In this document: piece after piece, positions 18,553 to 31,000 of the stretch
Layout: each line of letters starts with the position of its first letter
How positions within the stretch are numbered: position 1 is the first letter of the stretch
Assembly (NCBI GenBank): GCA_003584625.1
Contig: AP017647.1
Coordinates: forward strand, 978,603 to 1,042,602
Source: Methanothermobacter sp. MT-2
GTDB taxonomy: Archaea > Methanobacteriota > Methanobacteria > Methanobacteriales > DSM-23052
Direction of reading: 5' to 3'
Length of the DNA stretch: 64,000 nucleotides
The notes under the pieces: generated by a model
Told to the model about the DNA's origin: nothing
What the model saw: only the letters and a program-made list of their open reading frames with translations
Databases searched by the model: none
Translations under genes and position numbers: made by a program

Positions 18553-19659
18553 CTATGTTATCCTCCTTTTAACACTTACAGAATGTGCCATTACAAGAGC
18601 TGATAATAGGATATAGGTAAGAAGAGCTGATGAATTAAACGACCGATTAAACAAGAAAAGGCCAATAATGCTCTGCGTAAGAAAAGCTGAAAGGGAGCCG
18701 ATAAGTAAAGCCTCCCGTCCAAGATATCTTCTAAAACCATTCAATCTCTTCTCCTTGTATATCCTAAGAACATAAAAGCCTGTGATAGTGACTATGAGCA
18801 CCCATGATAAGAGGAATAAAAGACCGAAATATCCCGCGTCAAATGCTACTGCAAATATGCCTGGTAACATGTAGTCTATGTAATCCTTTTTGTAAATAAG
18901 AACACCATAGAAGATATGGTAGGGTAGGCCGAGTTTATGTATCATTGTTACTGGGAGTGTTATATATCCATCAGCCCCGCCCAGACATTCAGATTTCCAG
19001 TAGCAGGATCCTACAACATGACCCCAAAGTGTTGTCTTTGTAAGGACTAATTTCAAACTGGGGATGGTATAATTTTCTAGTCTAGTAACTCTAAGAAGTG
19101 GGCTTAACACTGGCATGTCAAGTATTTTCGCCAGGGATTCCATGAGTGCGAATCCTCCTATAAGGGCTGATATGAATCCAATGATTGACTTTCTTGTTAT
19201 CCTGGCAGTTCTTTTGAAGCTTTTGGACATTATCAGGTATCCTATAGCCCCTCCAAGGAACCATAATAGAAGGAATGAACGGTGCATTAAACCTCCAGCG
19301 ACTGCTATGACGAAAAATAGGATGAAATTTAATGTTTTGATTGAAGTTGAACGTATACCTGCCTCTGATAATAGATTGGATGCGGCTAGGACGGTGACCC
19401 ATGATAGGACTGCGAGTGGGCCGAATGGGTGTGTGAATTCTTGGTGTGTGAATAAGGGTAACATTAATAGGATGGTGTCTGCTGTGAATAGAAAAGCGAA
19501 TAATGTTGTGACTATTGTGCCTAGAAAAAGGACTAGACTTAATGAAACGCCCACGAGGTTGAATAGTAAGATTAAGCCTATGTGGATTATTATCGCGACT
19601 TCGATTATGAATTGAAGATTGTTTTTTGCTATTAGCATGTTAACCAGCTTTTTTGCCAA
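18553..19659 (-). CDS. Multi-pass membrane protein, unknown
   Basis: Up to 368 residues with about nine or ten hydrophobic helices; not recognised. Between the middle helices is an external loop with two Cys (GSCYWKSECLGGADGY) that could form a disulphide. Loop and size are reminiscent of O-antigen ligase/polymerase-like proteins, but I see no diagnostic motif, so no function is assigned. TTG at 19659 has no clear ribosome site; the ATG at 19638 is an alternative. It follows the DUF1002 gene by 1 bp and is convergent with sucC. Confidence 0.7.
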   Translation of the reverse strand: MAKKLVNMLIAKNNLQFIIEVAIIIHIGLILLFNLVGVSLSLVLFLGTIVTTLFAFLFTADTILLMLPLFTHQEFTHPFGPLAVLSWVTVLAASNLLSEAGIRSTSIKTLNFILFFVIAVAGGLMHRSFLLLWFLGGAIGYLIMSKSFKRTARITRKSIIGFISALIGGFALMESLAKILDMPVLSPLLRVTRLENYTIPSLKLVLTKTTLWGHVVGSCYWKSECLGGADGYITLPVTMIHKLGLPYHIFYGVLIYKKDYIDYMLPGIFAVAFDAGYFGLLFLLSWVLIVTITGFYVLRIYKEKRLNGFRRYLGREALLIGSLSAFLTQSIIGLFLFNRSFNSSALLTYILLSALVMAHSVSVKRRIT

Positions 19660-19660
19660 G

Positions 19661-20479
19661 TTATGTGGATAGTAGGTTTATCAGATAATTGTAGCGGCTT
19701 TGTAACCATAGATATATCCTGTCTTCTAGACTTGTGTTTTTTTGGTGATTTTTGGCTAATTTTTTTGCTTTCTGTGAATTTATAATAACCTTTGATATGT
19801 CTTCTATCTGTGCATTTGTCAAGTTAATTTTTAGGTTATTCGCGACTTTGATGACTATTTTTTTTATCTTCTGGGGATCATTTATATTTTCAGATTTGTT
19901 TTTAACTTCGCTGATTAACTGGGCTATGGTTTCCTTGTCTTCGCCGGTTTCATTGACTAGTCTGGTTTGGAGGTATAGTTCTTCGAGGGATGCTTTTTTA
20001 ACTTCGTCTGGTATTTGTATTCCCCTGATGGTCTCATAGGATTTGAATATGGCTAGGAGGGCTGTTTCTCCAGTTGATGGTAATGGTGAGGAGACCACCA
20101 CATAACCTTTTTCTATACCAGCAGATTTTAGACTGTTTGCATACATTTGGGGTGTTACAGCTTTTATTTTGTTCTGATCAACAATGATTGTGAGATTATC
20201 ATGGTTTAGGTCAACCATTGCACATGAACATACTTGGCTTGAATTGTATATTTTCCCTGTAACATCCTTGGATATCCTATTAACCTCTGACGCCTTTATA
20301 ACCTTTATATCTTCATCTTTTATGTTTCTATCAGTTTTTGATTGTAGATAATCTATTATAGCCTTTTTATACTCTGGATTGTTATAGGTGGCTTCTCCCA
20401 TTGTAATGGAAAATCCGGAGATTCCATAGACGATGGATATGGTGAAGATCAGAATCATTGGTAATATATATCTCTTCAT
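19661..20479 (-). CDS. DUF1002 family secreted protein
   Basis: 272 residues. A signal peptide (ILPMILIFTISIVYG) is followed by the DUF1002 pattern: GFSITMGEATYNNPEYK, ASEVNRISKDVTG and VVSSPLPSTGETALLAIFKSYE. Similar proteins occur in Firmicutes and some methanogens; function is unknown. Its ATG has GGGGGT about 12 bases upstream. It is 1 bp from the polytopic membrane gene downstream, suggesting a common envelope role. Confidence 0.78.
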   Translation of the reverse strand: MKRYILPMILIFTISIVYGISGFSITMGEATYNNPEYKKAIIDYLQSKTDRNIKDEDIKVIKASEVNRISKDVTGKIYNSSQVCSCAMVDLNHDNLTIIVDQNKIKAVTPQMYANSLKSAGIEKGYVVVSSPLPSTGETALLAIFKSYETIRGIQIPDEVKKASLEELYLQTRLVNETGEDKETIAQLISEVKNKSENINDPQKIKKIVIKVANNLKINLTNAQIEDISKVIINSQKAKKLAKNHQKNTSLEDRIYLWLQSRYNYLINLLST

Positions 20480-20494
20480 TGAAAGTCTACCCCC

Positions 20495-21412
20495 CTAGCC
20501 TAGGAGCACTACTCTACTTTCTTTTGATTCGTCGATTATATCCATGTTAGTTAGTTTGGCGATTTCATCTGCGAATTCATAAACTTCGAAGAATAGTGGC
20601 ATGTTTTCTATTTCTAATCTTTGACGCGAATATCCAAGATACATGTAGGCTTTCACTTCCACGAAGTCTGGCTGGGCTTTTTTTATAAGGGAGGCGTAGC
20701 CGCTTGGATTTGTCATGTTTTTTCCATTGACTGCTGTTATCCTCAGAACTTTCCGACAATTGAAACTTGGAAACAATTCTAAGGATCTGTTCAGACATTC
20801 CCATGCATTTTTTGTTTGCGGCCGGCAAATTTTATTGTGGATTTTCTTGGAAGGGGCGTCTAGTGAAATGTAGAGTTGGGTGGGTTCTTCTGAGAGGTTT
20901 TCAAGTGCCTTGTGGTTGATTCCATTGGTAACAAGGAATGTTGTGAATTTTCTTTTATGGAATTCTTTGATAAGTTCATTGATCATAGGGTATAGTAGCG
21001 GTTCTCCGGCTAGTGATATGGCTGCATTGTTGGGTTTTTGGGCTTCAAGTAATTTTTTCTTGTTAGCTTTTTCGTTTCCGAAGAATCCGCAGAGCAGGTT
21101 CCTTTGTGCGTTGATACAATCATCTATTATAGATGCTGGTTCGTCATAGTCTCCTTCCCATGCCGTTTTTGTGGATCTGAGATCTCTCCAACAGAAAAGA
21201 CACTTTTGTTGGCAGGAGAATATGCTTGGGGACATTTGCAGGCACCTGTGACTTTTAATATCATAAAATTTTTGTTTGTAGCATGTTCCCTCGTCTAATA
21301 TGCTCTTTTTTGTCCATAGACAAGTCTTCACTGCAGTATGCGCGTTTTCACCAACAAATCTGTAACCCATTTTTTCTAGTCTTTTTATTTTCCCTGATTT
21401 TGAAATGAACAC
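20495..21412 (-). CDS. taw1: tRNA 4-demethylwyosine synthase (Taw1/TYW1), radical SAM
   Basis: 305 residues. Taw1 condenses N1-methylguanosine-37 of tRNA-Phe with pyruvate carbons. The radical SAM cluster motif is CQQKCLFCWRD; additional Cys (KTCLWTKK, GTCYKQK) may bind the second iron-sulphur cluster. AISLAGEPLLYP, LYISLDAPSKK and VKAYMYLGYSRQRL are typical. The start is GTG 21412 with GGTGGAT five bases away. It leads a minus-strand trio with the DUF1002 and membrane genes. Confidence 0.93.
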   Translation of the reverse strand: MFISKSGKIKRLEKMGYRFVGENAHTAVKTCLWTKKSILDEGTCYKQKFYDIKSHRCLQMSPSIFSCQQKCLFCWRDLRSTKTAWEGDYDEPASIIDDCINAQRNLLCGFFGNEKANKKKLLEAQKPNNAAISLAGEPLLYPMINELIKEFHKRKFTTFLVTNGINHKALENLSEEPTQLYISLDAPSKKIHNKICRPQTKNAWECLNRSLELFPSFNCRKVLRITAVNGKNMTNPSGYASLIKKAQPDFVEVKAYMYLGYSRQRLEIENMPLFFEVYEFADEIAKLTNMDIIDESKESRVVLLG

Positions 21413-21632
21413 ATCTATCCACCACTATTATCTTCATAGGCCTGCTTCTTCTCTGCAACCTTTAATTCTAATACTTTCCCTCCTTTTAGAAAAATATTAT
21501 AAAGTTTATCTATTGTCTATTATTGTATGATTAAAATTTTTTTGGACAAATATTAATTAATATTGTGGATCATGGAAAGATAATAATAGGAGGGCTTATT
21601 TAATAGTTCCATGAAAAAATATTGACCTATGA

Positions 21633-22334
<702 letters not shown>

Positions 22335-22356
22335 ACCTTGGGGGGGTGAATATTGG

Positions 22357-23577
22357 ATGCCACTAGATTTCAGGACAATAGACGATCTTGAATTGAAAGA
22401 TAAAACCGTACTTTTAAGGATTGACATAAATTCGCCTGTAGATCCCCATACTGGGAATATACTCGATGATACGCGTTTAAAACTTCATTCAGATACCATA
22501 GAGGAACTTGCAAATATGGATGCTAAGGTGGTTATACTAGCCCATCAAAGCAGACCCGGTAAAAAGGATTTCACAACACTCGAAGAACATGCAAAGGTTC
22601 TATCAGATATCATAGGACGGCCAGTGAAATATGTGGAGGATATCTTTGGATGCGCTGCCAGAGATGAGATCTCCAAGATGAAAAAAGGTGATATAATACT
22701 CCTTGAAAACGTACGTTTTTATTCAGAGGAAATTTTAAAAAGGGAGCCTTCAATCCAAGCAAAAACCCACCTTGTCAGGAAATTATCCCCACTCGTTGAT
22801 TATTATATCAATGACGCCTTTGCAGCAGCCCACAGATCCCAACCTTCACTTGTAGGTTTCCCAATGAAACTACCATCAGCAGCCGGGAGAATCATGGAAA
22901 AAGAACTGAAAGTTCTTTATAGTGCGCTTGAAAATGTTAAAAGGCCCTGTGTCTACGTCCTTGGAGGTGTTAAAGTCGATGACTCCATAAAAGTCATGGC
23001 AAACGTCCTAAAAAAAGGCAGCGCAGATCATATACTAACAACCGGTTTCGTGGCTAATGTCTTTTTAAAGGCTGCTAAAATAGATATAGGTAAATGTAAT
23101 GAGAAACTGATTAAAAAGAGGGGCTATACTAACCTTATAAAGGTGGCCAGAAAGCTTATGAAAAAATTCAATGGTAAAATACTTATACCAGTTGATGTGG
23201 CAGTATGCAAAGATGATAAAAGAGTAGAGGTTCCAATTGACGACATCCCTAATCTCCCAATATATGACATTGGCCTTGAAACCATAAAAATTTACGCAGA
23301 GAAGATAAGGAGTGCTAAGACCATAGTTGCCAATGGCCCTGCTGGGGTTTTTGAGAATCCAGAATTTAGTATAGGCACTGAAGACCTTCTTAATGCGATT
23401 TCATCATCCAATGGGTTTTCTATAATTGGTGGGGGTCATCTAGCCGCGGCGGCGGTTCAAATGGGTTTTGAGGATGGTATGAATCATATAAGTAGTGGTG
23501 GTGGTGCTGCGATAAGTCTATTGGCTGGTGAGGAGTTACCGGCTGTTAAGGTTCTTTGTGATTCTGTGAAAAGTTGA
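22357..23577 (+). CDS. pgk: Phosphoglycerate kinase
   Basis: 406 residues. Pgk interconverts 1,3-bisphosphoglycerate and 3-phosphoglycerate. Motifs: RIDINSPVDP (N-terminal), ILAHQSRPGKKD, LLENVRF, NDAFAAAHRSQPS, and the nucleotide end FSIIGGGHLAAAAV. ATG 22357 has GGTGA seven bases upstream. It starts 22 bp after tpiA. The family name is certain; archaeal versions have the EGGG-like loop altered as seen here. Confidence 0.95.
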   Translation: MPLDFRTIDDLELKDKTVLLRIDINSPVDPHTGNILDDTRLKLHSDTIEELANMDAKVVILAHQSRPGKKDFTTLEEHAKVLSDIIGRPVKYVEDIFGCAARDEISKMKKGDIILLENVRFYSEEILKREPSIQAKTHLVRKLSPLVDYYINDAFAAAHRSQPSLVGFPMKLPSAAGRIMEKELKVLYSALENVKRPCVYVLGGVKVDDSIKVMANVLKKGSADHILTTGFVANVFLKAAKIDIGKCNEKLIKKRGYTNLIKVARKLMKKFNGKILIPVDVAVCKDDKRVEVPIDDIPNLPIYDIGLETIKIYAEKIRSAKTIVANGPAGVFENPEFSIGTEDLLNAISSSNGFSIIGGGHLAAAAVQMGFEDGMNHISSGGGAAISLLAGEELPAVKVLCDSVKS

Positions 23578-23629
23578 CCATCATGTTCATTTGGGGGGGG
23601 CCGTTTAAAGTATATATTTCTGAACCGTA

Positions 23630-23640
23630 AAATATTTAAA
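23630..23640 (+). promoter_or_regulatory. TATA box of tRNA-Thr/Pro/Tyr cluster
   Basis: AAATATTTAAA lies about 30 bp upstream of the mature 5' end of tRNA-Thr, the normal archaeal TATA-to-start distance. Confidence 0.7.
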
Positions 23641-23664
23641 TGGTAATGACTAAAATGGGTGATG

Positions 23665-23741
<77 letters not shown>

Positions 23742-23756
23742 TCCACTATGCCATGT

Positions 23757-23831
<75 letters not shown>

Positions 23832-23838
23832 TATCTAT

Positions 23839-23917
<79 letters not shown>

Positions 23918-24135
23918 CTTTCTCACCTCCCCCCAAATTTTCTGTATCATGGACAACTTGAATATTGGGGGGACTCTATCAAGAAAGTTTATCTAATAGG
24001 AAAACATTTATAAAATGAGAGAAAAGATATATAACATTCAACGTTTCTATGGATATAAACCCACATACTCTATGTGTTGGGGGTCTACTCACAGATTGCA
24101 TATAAAAAATCAATTTGATATTTATGATAGAGAGT

Positions 24136-24146
24136 AAAATATTTAA
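24136..24146 (+). promoter_or_regulatory. TATA-like element ahead of tRNA-Asp/tRNA-Lys
   Basis: AAAATATTTAA about 45-55 bp ahead of tRNA-Asp, so a short leader would be removed by RNase P. The preceding 24 kb gap (23918-24135) holds nothing else I can support. Confidence 0.5.
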
Positions 24147-24188
24147 GGGAGTGAAATGGATAGATTGGGATAATCTCATTCTAGAAGA

Positions 24189-24265
<77 letters not shown>

Positions 24266-24270
24266 CCATA

Positions 24271-24346
<76 letters not shown>

Positions 24347-24385
24347 TCCTGATTTTAGGCCATTTTTTATGTGGAGGATTGGATT

Positions 24386-24619
24386 GTGAAGACGGATATA
24401 TTGAAACACCAACTGGTACCGGAACATGTTATTTTATCCGAAGAGGAAGCCAAGAAGGTCCTTGAGGATATGAAAGTCCACGCCGAACAATTACCTAGGA
24501 TAAGGAGTGATGACCCTGTAGTGAAGGCTATAGGGGCGAAAGAGGGGGATATACTGAAAATAGTAAGGGAAAGTCCAACTGCGGGTAAATTCGTAACATA
24601 TAGGATAGTTCAAGATTGA
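24386..24619 (+). CDS. rpoH: DNA-directed RNA polymerase subunit H (Rpo5)
   Basis: 77 residues, equivalent to the C-terminal domain of eukaryotic Rpb5. Typical stretches: LVPEHVILSEEEAK and QLPRIRSDDPVVKAIGAKEGDILKIVRES. GTG 24386 has GGAGG at 24373-24377; the upstream GTG at 24371 overlaps that site. It heads the polymerase operon, 33 bp before rpoB2, as in other euryarchaea. Confidence 0.96.
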   Translation: MKTDILKHQLVPEHVILSEEEAKKVLEDMKVHAEQLPRIRSDDPVVKAIGAKEGDILKIVRESPTAGKFVTYRIVQD

Positions 24620-24652
24620 ATTTTAGATGATATTATTTTTTGGAGGAAGTCC

Positions 24653-26197
24653 ATGAAAAAAAGTGCATGGGAACTGGTAGATGCATTTTTTGATAAATAC
24701 AACCTGGTAGACCACCACCTAGAGTCATACAACGATTTTGTGAATAATAGAATACAGGAGATAATAGACACCAGCGAACCCATAGAATTTGAAGAGGGCG
24801 AATATAGGGTGGAAACAGGCGCCCTTGAGATAGAAAAGCCATTTATCAAGGAAGCTGACGGATCAACTACCAAGATATTCCCAATGGAAGCTAGACTCAG
24901 AAACCTAACCTACTCTGCGCATATGAATCTTGAAATGCGACTTTTAAAGGAGGGAGCCCCAGAACCAGACTTCGAGAAAGTCTACATCGGAGAATTACCA
25001 GTAATGCTAAAATCAGAGATATGCCACCTATACGGGCTCAATGAAAAAGAACTCATAGAAAAAGGAGAGGATCCAAGAGACCCTGGAGGATACTTCATAG
25101 TCAATGGATCGGAAAGATCACTCGTAACAACAGAGGAAATAGCCCCAAACAAGATAATACTAGAAAGGATAGGTGAAAAGGAGGAGAATAGGGCGCGTGC
25201 AGTTGTAACGTCCATAAAAAGTGGGTTCAGGGCACGTATAACCCTTGAATATAAAAAGCCCAGGAGAAAGGGTGTATACCTTCGAATATCATTCCCATAC
25301 GTCCCAGGGGAAATACCCCTTGTAATACTGTTAAGGGCGCTGGGATTAGCCACAGACGAAGAAATCATAACAAGCATCTCTGACGACCTCAACTATCAAA
25401 TGGTAGCCACCGATGATATAGAAGTATCCTCTGAAAAACTCAAAATAGAATATGAGAAACTAGAAGAACTAAGCAAAGAAGAACGTAGAGAATACCTGAT
25501 ACTAAGCGCCATCAAATATATTGGTAACAGGGTCGCTAAGGGCATGACAGAAGATTACAGGATAAGAAGAGCCGAAGACGTGATAGACCGTTACCTGCTA
25601 CCACATATCGGCACAGAACCGGAAAAAAGAATCGACAAAGCCATTTATCTCGCTGAGATGACTGAAATGTTACTACAAGTCATATCTGGTGAAAGAGAAC
25701 CCCACGATAAAGACCATTACACCAACAAAAGATTAAGAGTCTCAGGAGACCTTATGGAGGACCTTTTCAGAGTAGCCTTCACAAGCCTAACAAGAGACAT
25801 GACCTACCAATTAGAAAGAAGCCTTGCAAGAGGCAAAGAACCCTCAGTAAAACAAGCCGTCCGTTCAGATGTCCTCACAGAGAACATAAAACATGCCATA
25901 GCCACCGGAAACTGGGTGGGTGGACGGGCTGGTATAAGTCAATTGCTAGACCGCACAAGTTACATGGGCACACTCTCACACCTTCGAAGAGTAGTATCCC
26001 CACTAAGCAGAAGCCAACCACACTTCGAAGCAAGAGACCTCCACCCAACACAGTTCGGGAAAATATGCCCAAACGAAACCCCAGAAGGCCCCAACTGTGG
26101 ACTGGTCAAAAACCTTGCATTGATGGTTAAAATCTCAGAAGGCGCGGATCCAAACGAAATAAAAGATGTGATCAAAAAAATGGGGATAACAAACTAG
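24653..26197 (+). CDS. rpoB2: DNA-directed RNA polymerase subunit B''
   Basis: 514 residues: the N-terminal half of the second-largest subunit, split in methanogens. Contains the lobe and fork regions, such as [21 protein letters not shown] and, at the C-terminal end, [13 protein letters not shown] and [24 protein letters not shown] precedes the ATG. B' follows after 19 bp. The C/A-rich codon choice is marked in its second half. Confidence 0.97.
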   Translation: MKKSAWELVDAFFDKYNLVDHHLESYNDFVNNRIQEIIDTSEPIEFEEGEYRVETGALEIEKPFIKEADGSTTKIFPMEARLRNLTYSAHMNLEMRLLKEGAPEPDFEKVYIGELPVMLKSEICHLYGLNEKELIEKGEDPRDPGGYFIVNGSERSLVTTEEIAPNKIILERIGEKEENRARAVVTSIKSGFRARITLEYKKPRRKGVYLRISFPYVPGEIPLVILLRALGLATDEEIITSISDDLNYQMVATDDIEVSSEKLKIEYEKLEELSKEERREYLILSAIKYIGNRVAKGMTEDYRIRRAEDVIDRYLLPHIGTEPEKRIDKAIYLAEMTEMLLQVISGEREPHDKDHYTNKRLRVSGDLMEDLFRVAFTSLTRDMTYQLERSLARGKEPSVKQAVRSDVLTENIKHAIATGNWVGGRAGISQLLDRTSYMGTLSHLRRVVSPLSRSQPHFEARDLHPTQFGKICPNETPEGPNCGLVKNLALMVKISEGADPNEIKDVIKKMGITN

Positions 26198-26216
26198 ACT
26201 AAGGGGGTGGATCCAC

Positions 26217-28028
26217 GTGACCAAAACTAAAATTTATATTAACAGAGAAATTATAGGCACCTGTGACGAGCCTGAAAACTTTGTAGAGGAGATGAGGGAG
26301 AAAAGAAGAAAAGGGAAAGTCTCCCATGAAATGAACATCACATATTACCCTGAAAATAATGAGATTCACATTTTCACAGACCCTGGAAGAGCCAGAAGAC
26401 CACTAATAGTGGTAAAAAACGGCAAACCGCTCTTAAAAGAAGAACACCTGAAACTTCTGAAGGAAGGCGAAATCGGATGGGACAACCTCATAAACGAGGG
26501 TGTAATAGAATACCTAGATGCTGAAGAGGAAGAAAATGCCTATATTGCAATGTCAAAGGACGAATTAACCGAAGAACACACACACCTCGAAATCGACCCT
26601 TCAACAATGCTAGGTATATGCGCCGGTATCATACCATTCGCAAATCATAATTCATCACCAAGAAACACCATGGAAGCCGGGATGACCAAACAGGCCCTAG
26701 GCTTCTATGCATCCAATTATAATCTTAGAACAGATACAAGAGCCCATCTACTCCATTACCCACAAGTACCCATAGTAAAAACCCGTATCATAGATGTCAT
26801 AGGATATGATAACAGGCCCTCAGGGCAAAACTTTGTGGTTGCAGTGATGTCCTATGAAGGATATAACATGGAAGATGCGCTCATTTTAAACAAGGCGTCT
26901 CTAGAAAGGGGACTTGCAAGATCAACTTTCTTCAGATCCTATGAAGCCTCTGAAAGGAGATATCCTGGAGGCCAGGAGGATCGTTTCGAAATACCAGAGA
27001 AAGGTGTGAGGGGTTATCGTTCAGAGAAAGAGTATAGGCATCTTGACGAGGATGGAATAGTGAACCCTGAATCAAAGGTATTCTCTGGTGATGTTCTAAT
27101 TGGTAAAACATCACCTCCACGTTTCCTGGAGGAGATAGATGAGTTCGGGACTGTTGCAGAGAGGAGGAGAGAGACCTCAGTCACTGTAAGACATGGTGAG
27201 GAGGGTGTGGTTGATGCTGTTCTCCTCACCGAAACTGTTGAAGGTAACAGACTTGTTAAAATACGTTTAAGGGATCAGCGCCAGCCAGAATTAGGTGATA
27301 AATTCGCTTCAAGGCATGGACAAAAGGGTGTTGTGGGTCTTATAGTCCCAGAGGAGGACATGCCCTTTACAGAAGATGGTATAATACCAGACCTTATAAT
27401 AAACCCACATGCAATACCTTCAAGGATGTCTGTTGGACAAGTGCTGGAGATGATGGCTGGTAAAGCCGCTTGCATGGATGCCGAGAGAGTTGATGGCACA
27501 CCATTCACTGGCGAGAAAGAAGAGGATATAAAGGAGGCTCTTATGGCCAATGGATTCGAAGCAGCTGGACTCGAAACATTATATGATGGTGTTACAGGTG
27601 AAAGACTCCAAGCAGAGATATTCATAGGAGTGGCATATTACCAGAAACTTCATCATATGACAACTGATAAAGTCTATGCACGTTCAAGGGGTCCTGTACA
27701 GGTACTTACAAGACAACCCACTGAAGGCCGTGCTAGAGAAGGTGGTTTAAGGTTTGGTGAAATGGAAAGAGACTGCCTAATAGCACATGGCGCGGCTTTA
27801 ACGCTTAAAGAACGATTATTGGACGAGTCGGACAAATATGAGGCTCTTGTCTGCAGTGAATGTGGTATGTTAGCAATATACGATCGTATAAGGGGTAAAA
27901 CATACTGTCCAATCTGTGAAGATTCAGACTCGTTCCCAGTTGAGATATCCTACGCATTCAAATTATTATTAGATGAGCTTAAAAGCCTCTGCATATTCCC
28001 AAAGCTCATCCTAGAAGATAAAGCATAA
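26217..28028 (+). CDS. rpoB1: DNA-directed RNA polymerase subunit B'
   Basis: 603 residues: the C-terminal half of the second-largest subunit. Hallmarks are [42 protein letters not shown]-like hybrid-binding sequence, and a terminal zinc ribbon (CSECG and CPIC). GTG 26217 follows GGGGGTGG. The coding sequence shifts from C/A-rich synonymous codons to G/T-rich ones near 26930. Confidence 0.97.
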   Translation: MTKTKIYINREIIGTCDEPENFVEEMREKRRKGKVSHEMNITYYPENNEIHIFTDPGRARRPLIVVKNGKPLLKEEHLKLLKEGEIGWDNLINEGVIEYLDAEEEENAYIAMSKDELTEEHTHLEIDPSTMLGICAGIIPFANHNSSPRNTMEAGMTKQALGFYASNYNLRTDTRAHLLHYPQVPIVKTRIIDVIGYDNRPSGQNFVVAVMSYEGYNMEDALILNKASLERGLARSTFFRSYEASERRYPGGQEDRFEIPEKGVRGYRSEKEYRHLDEDGIVNPESKVFSGDVLIGKTSPPRFLEEIDEFGTVAERRRETSVTVRHGEEGVVDAVLLTETVEGNRLVKIRLRDQRQPELGDKFASRHGQKGVVGLIVPEEDMPFTEDGIIPDLIINPHAIPSRMSVGQVLEMMAGKAACMDAERVDGTPFTGEKEEDIKEALMANGFEAAGLETLYDGVTGERLQAEIFIGVAYYQKLHHMTTDKVYARSRGPVQVLTRQPTEGRAREGGLRFGEMERDCLIAHGAALTLKERLLDESDKYEALVCSECGMLAIYDRIRGKTYCPICEDSDSFPVEISYAFKLLLDELKSLCIFPKLILEDKA

Positions 28029-28048
28029 AAAGAGGGGAGAGACCAACC

Positions 28049-31000
28049 TTGAAAGGCATTCTTAAAAAAATTTCAAAGATAAACTTTGGGCTGCTATCAC
28101 CAGATGAGATAAGGAAAATGTCTGTAGCCCAGATCATAACACCCGACACTTATGATGAGGACGGGTATCCTATCGAAAACGGGTTGATGGATCGACGTCT
28201 CGGGGTCATAGACCCTGGTCTGAAATGTAAAACTTGCGGAGCCAAGGGTGGTGATTGTCCAGGACACTTCGGCCATATAAACTTCGCAAGACCGGTTATA
28301 CATGTTGGGTTTGCCGATACCATACATAAGATTCTCAGATCCACCTGTAGAAAATGTGGTAGGATACTGTTAGATGAAAATGAGGCAGAAGAGTATGCGC
28401 TGTTATTCCATGAGGCTATGGAAAGGGATGAGAACCTTACAGATATCATAAAAGAAGTGTATGATGTTGCAAGGCGTGAGAGATGTCCCCATTGTGATGA
28501 GGATCAAGGGGACATTAAAATAGATAAACCAGTCTCCATCGTAGAAGAAGACCATAAGTTAACAGTTGATGAAACCATAGAACTTTTAGAAGATATAATT
28601 ACGAGGGCAGAGGAAGGTTACAAGTTAACATCACTTGAAGTGATGGAACTTTTGGAGAGAAAATACAGGTTAACAGCAAGCGAAATCAAAAGGCTAAGCC
28701 AAGAACTCGAGAGCATAGAATTTGACAGATCTCTCGAAGAGGTTAAAAACTTTAGGAGAATTTTTGAGAGAAGCGGTAAAAAGTCAACATTTGATGAAAT
28801 TATAAAATTTCTAGAAAGGATGGTTGAAAAATTAGATGAACAGGATAACGCTTCTGAGAAGAGTTTAACAGTAGAGGTGGGTGTGGAGAAATTAAAGGTC
28901 CCGCCATTAGAATTCCAGGAAGAACTTGAAAATCTCTTGAAAGATGAACCAAAACTAGAAAAAGAGATCAGAAAAATCCTTAAAATAATCGAAATAGTCC
29001 AAAAGGGCGAAAACTTGGAAAAATCCATAAATGAAGTCAGAGAAGACCTAGAATGGATCAGGAAGGTCATGAAAAGCCTGGAAGAGATCAGAGGCCTTAG
29101 GAAACTTTTTGATAAAATAGACTACAAACTAACCCCAAGCGAAGTCAGAGAAAGACTTGAAAAAATACCCGATGAAGACTCCATACTCCTTGGAGTCAAC
29201 CCAGAGGTTGCAAGGCCAGAATGGATGGTCTTAACAGTACTACCAGTTCCACCAGTAACCGTAAGACCTTCAATCACCCTTGAGACAGGGGAACGTTCAG
29301 AGGACGACCTCACACACAAACTCGTTGACATATTAAGGATCAATCAGCGCCTTAAAGAAAACATGGAAGCAGGAGCACCCCAACTCATCGTAGAAGACCT
29401 GTGGGAACTTCTACAATACCATGTAACAACATACTTTGATAATGAAGCATCAGGCGTGCCCCCAGCAAGACACAGATCAGGAAGACCCCTCAAAACATTA
29501 GCCCAACGATTAAAAGGGAAAGAAGGAAGATTCAGAGGAAACCTTTCAGGTAAAAGAGTTAACTTCTCTGCACGTACTGTAATTTCTCCAGATCCCAATA
29601 TTAGTATAAATGAGGTGGGTGTCCCTGAAATAATAGCCAAAGAAGTCACAGTACCAGTATATGTGACCGAATGGAACATCAACGAAATCAAAAAATACAT
29701 CAAAAACGGTCCAGATAAGCATCCAGGCGCCAACTATGTTATAAGACCAGACAACCGCAAAATAAGAATATACGAGGAAACAAAAGAAGCCATACTCAAA
29801 AAGATAAAACCAGGCTATATCGTCGAAAGGCACCTAATAGACGGCGACATAGTACTATTCAACAGACAACCATCCTTACATAGAATGTCAATGATGGCCC
29901 ACGAAGTCCGCGTACTACCATACAAAACATTCCGCCTAAACCTCTGTGTATGTCCACCATATAATGCTGATTTTGATGGGGACGAAATGAACCTACACGT
30001 ACTACAAACAGAAGAATCCCGCGCAGAAGCAAAAACACTAATGCGCGTACAAGAACATATACTATCACCAAGATTCGGCGGACCCATAATCGGCGGCATA
30101 CACGACCACATTTCAGGATCATACCTCCTAACAAAAAAAGGCACAGAATTCGAAGAAGGAGACGCATTCCAACTACTAAAAAGGGCCGGGATACCACTAC
30201 CCAACAAAAAAGGCAGAAAATGGACTGGTAAGGAAATATTCAGCCTATTACTCCCAGACGACCTCAACATGACATACAAAGCAGAAATATGCAGAAAATG
30301 CGAAGAATGCCTGAAAGAAGAATGCAAATACGACGCATACGTCATCATAGAAAACGGACAATTAAAATCAGGAGTAATAGACGAGAAGGCATATGGTGCA
30401 TTCTCAGGTAAAATACTAGACCATATCGTGAAAGAATACGGCACAGACAAAGCCCGCGAATTCCTAGACCTGGCCACGAAATTAGCCATAGCAGCCATAA
30501 TGAAAGTAGGATTTACAACAAGCATCAGAGACGAAGAAATACCACAAGAAGCAAAAGAAAGAATAGAAGCACATCTAAAAAACGCCGAGAAGAAAGTTGA
30601 CAGGTTAATCGAAGCCTACAAAAACAGAGAACTCGAACCATTACCTGGAAGAACACTTGAAGAAACCCTCGAAATGAAGATAATGCAAGTCTTAGGAGAA
30701 GCCAGGGACAAGTCAGGGGAAATAGCAGAAGAATACCTTGACATTGAAGAGAACCATGCTGTTATAATGGCCCTCACAGGTGCAAGGGGTTCCATGTTGA
30801 ACCTGACACAGATAACGGCTTGTGTGGGTCAACAGTCAGTGCGTGGAAGCAGGATTACAAGAGGATATAATAAAAGGACTTTACCACACTTCAAAAAAGG
30901 TGAATTAGGTGCTAAGGCGAGGGGTTTCGTGCATTCAAGTTACAAGGAAGGTTTAGATCCTCTTGAATTTTTCTTCCATGCAATGGGTGGAAGAGAAGGT

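Noticed and set aside
28550-29119. Intein in rpoA1
   Set aside because: No Cys/Ser at the left junction, no terminal HN or C-extein Cys/Ser/Thr, no endonuclease motifs; location is not an active-site motif.
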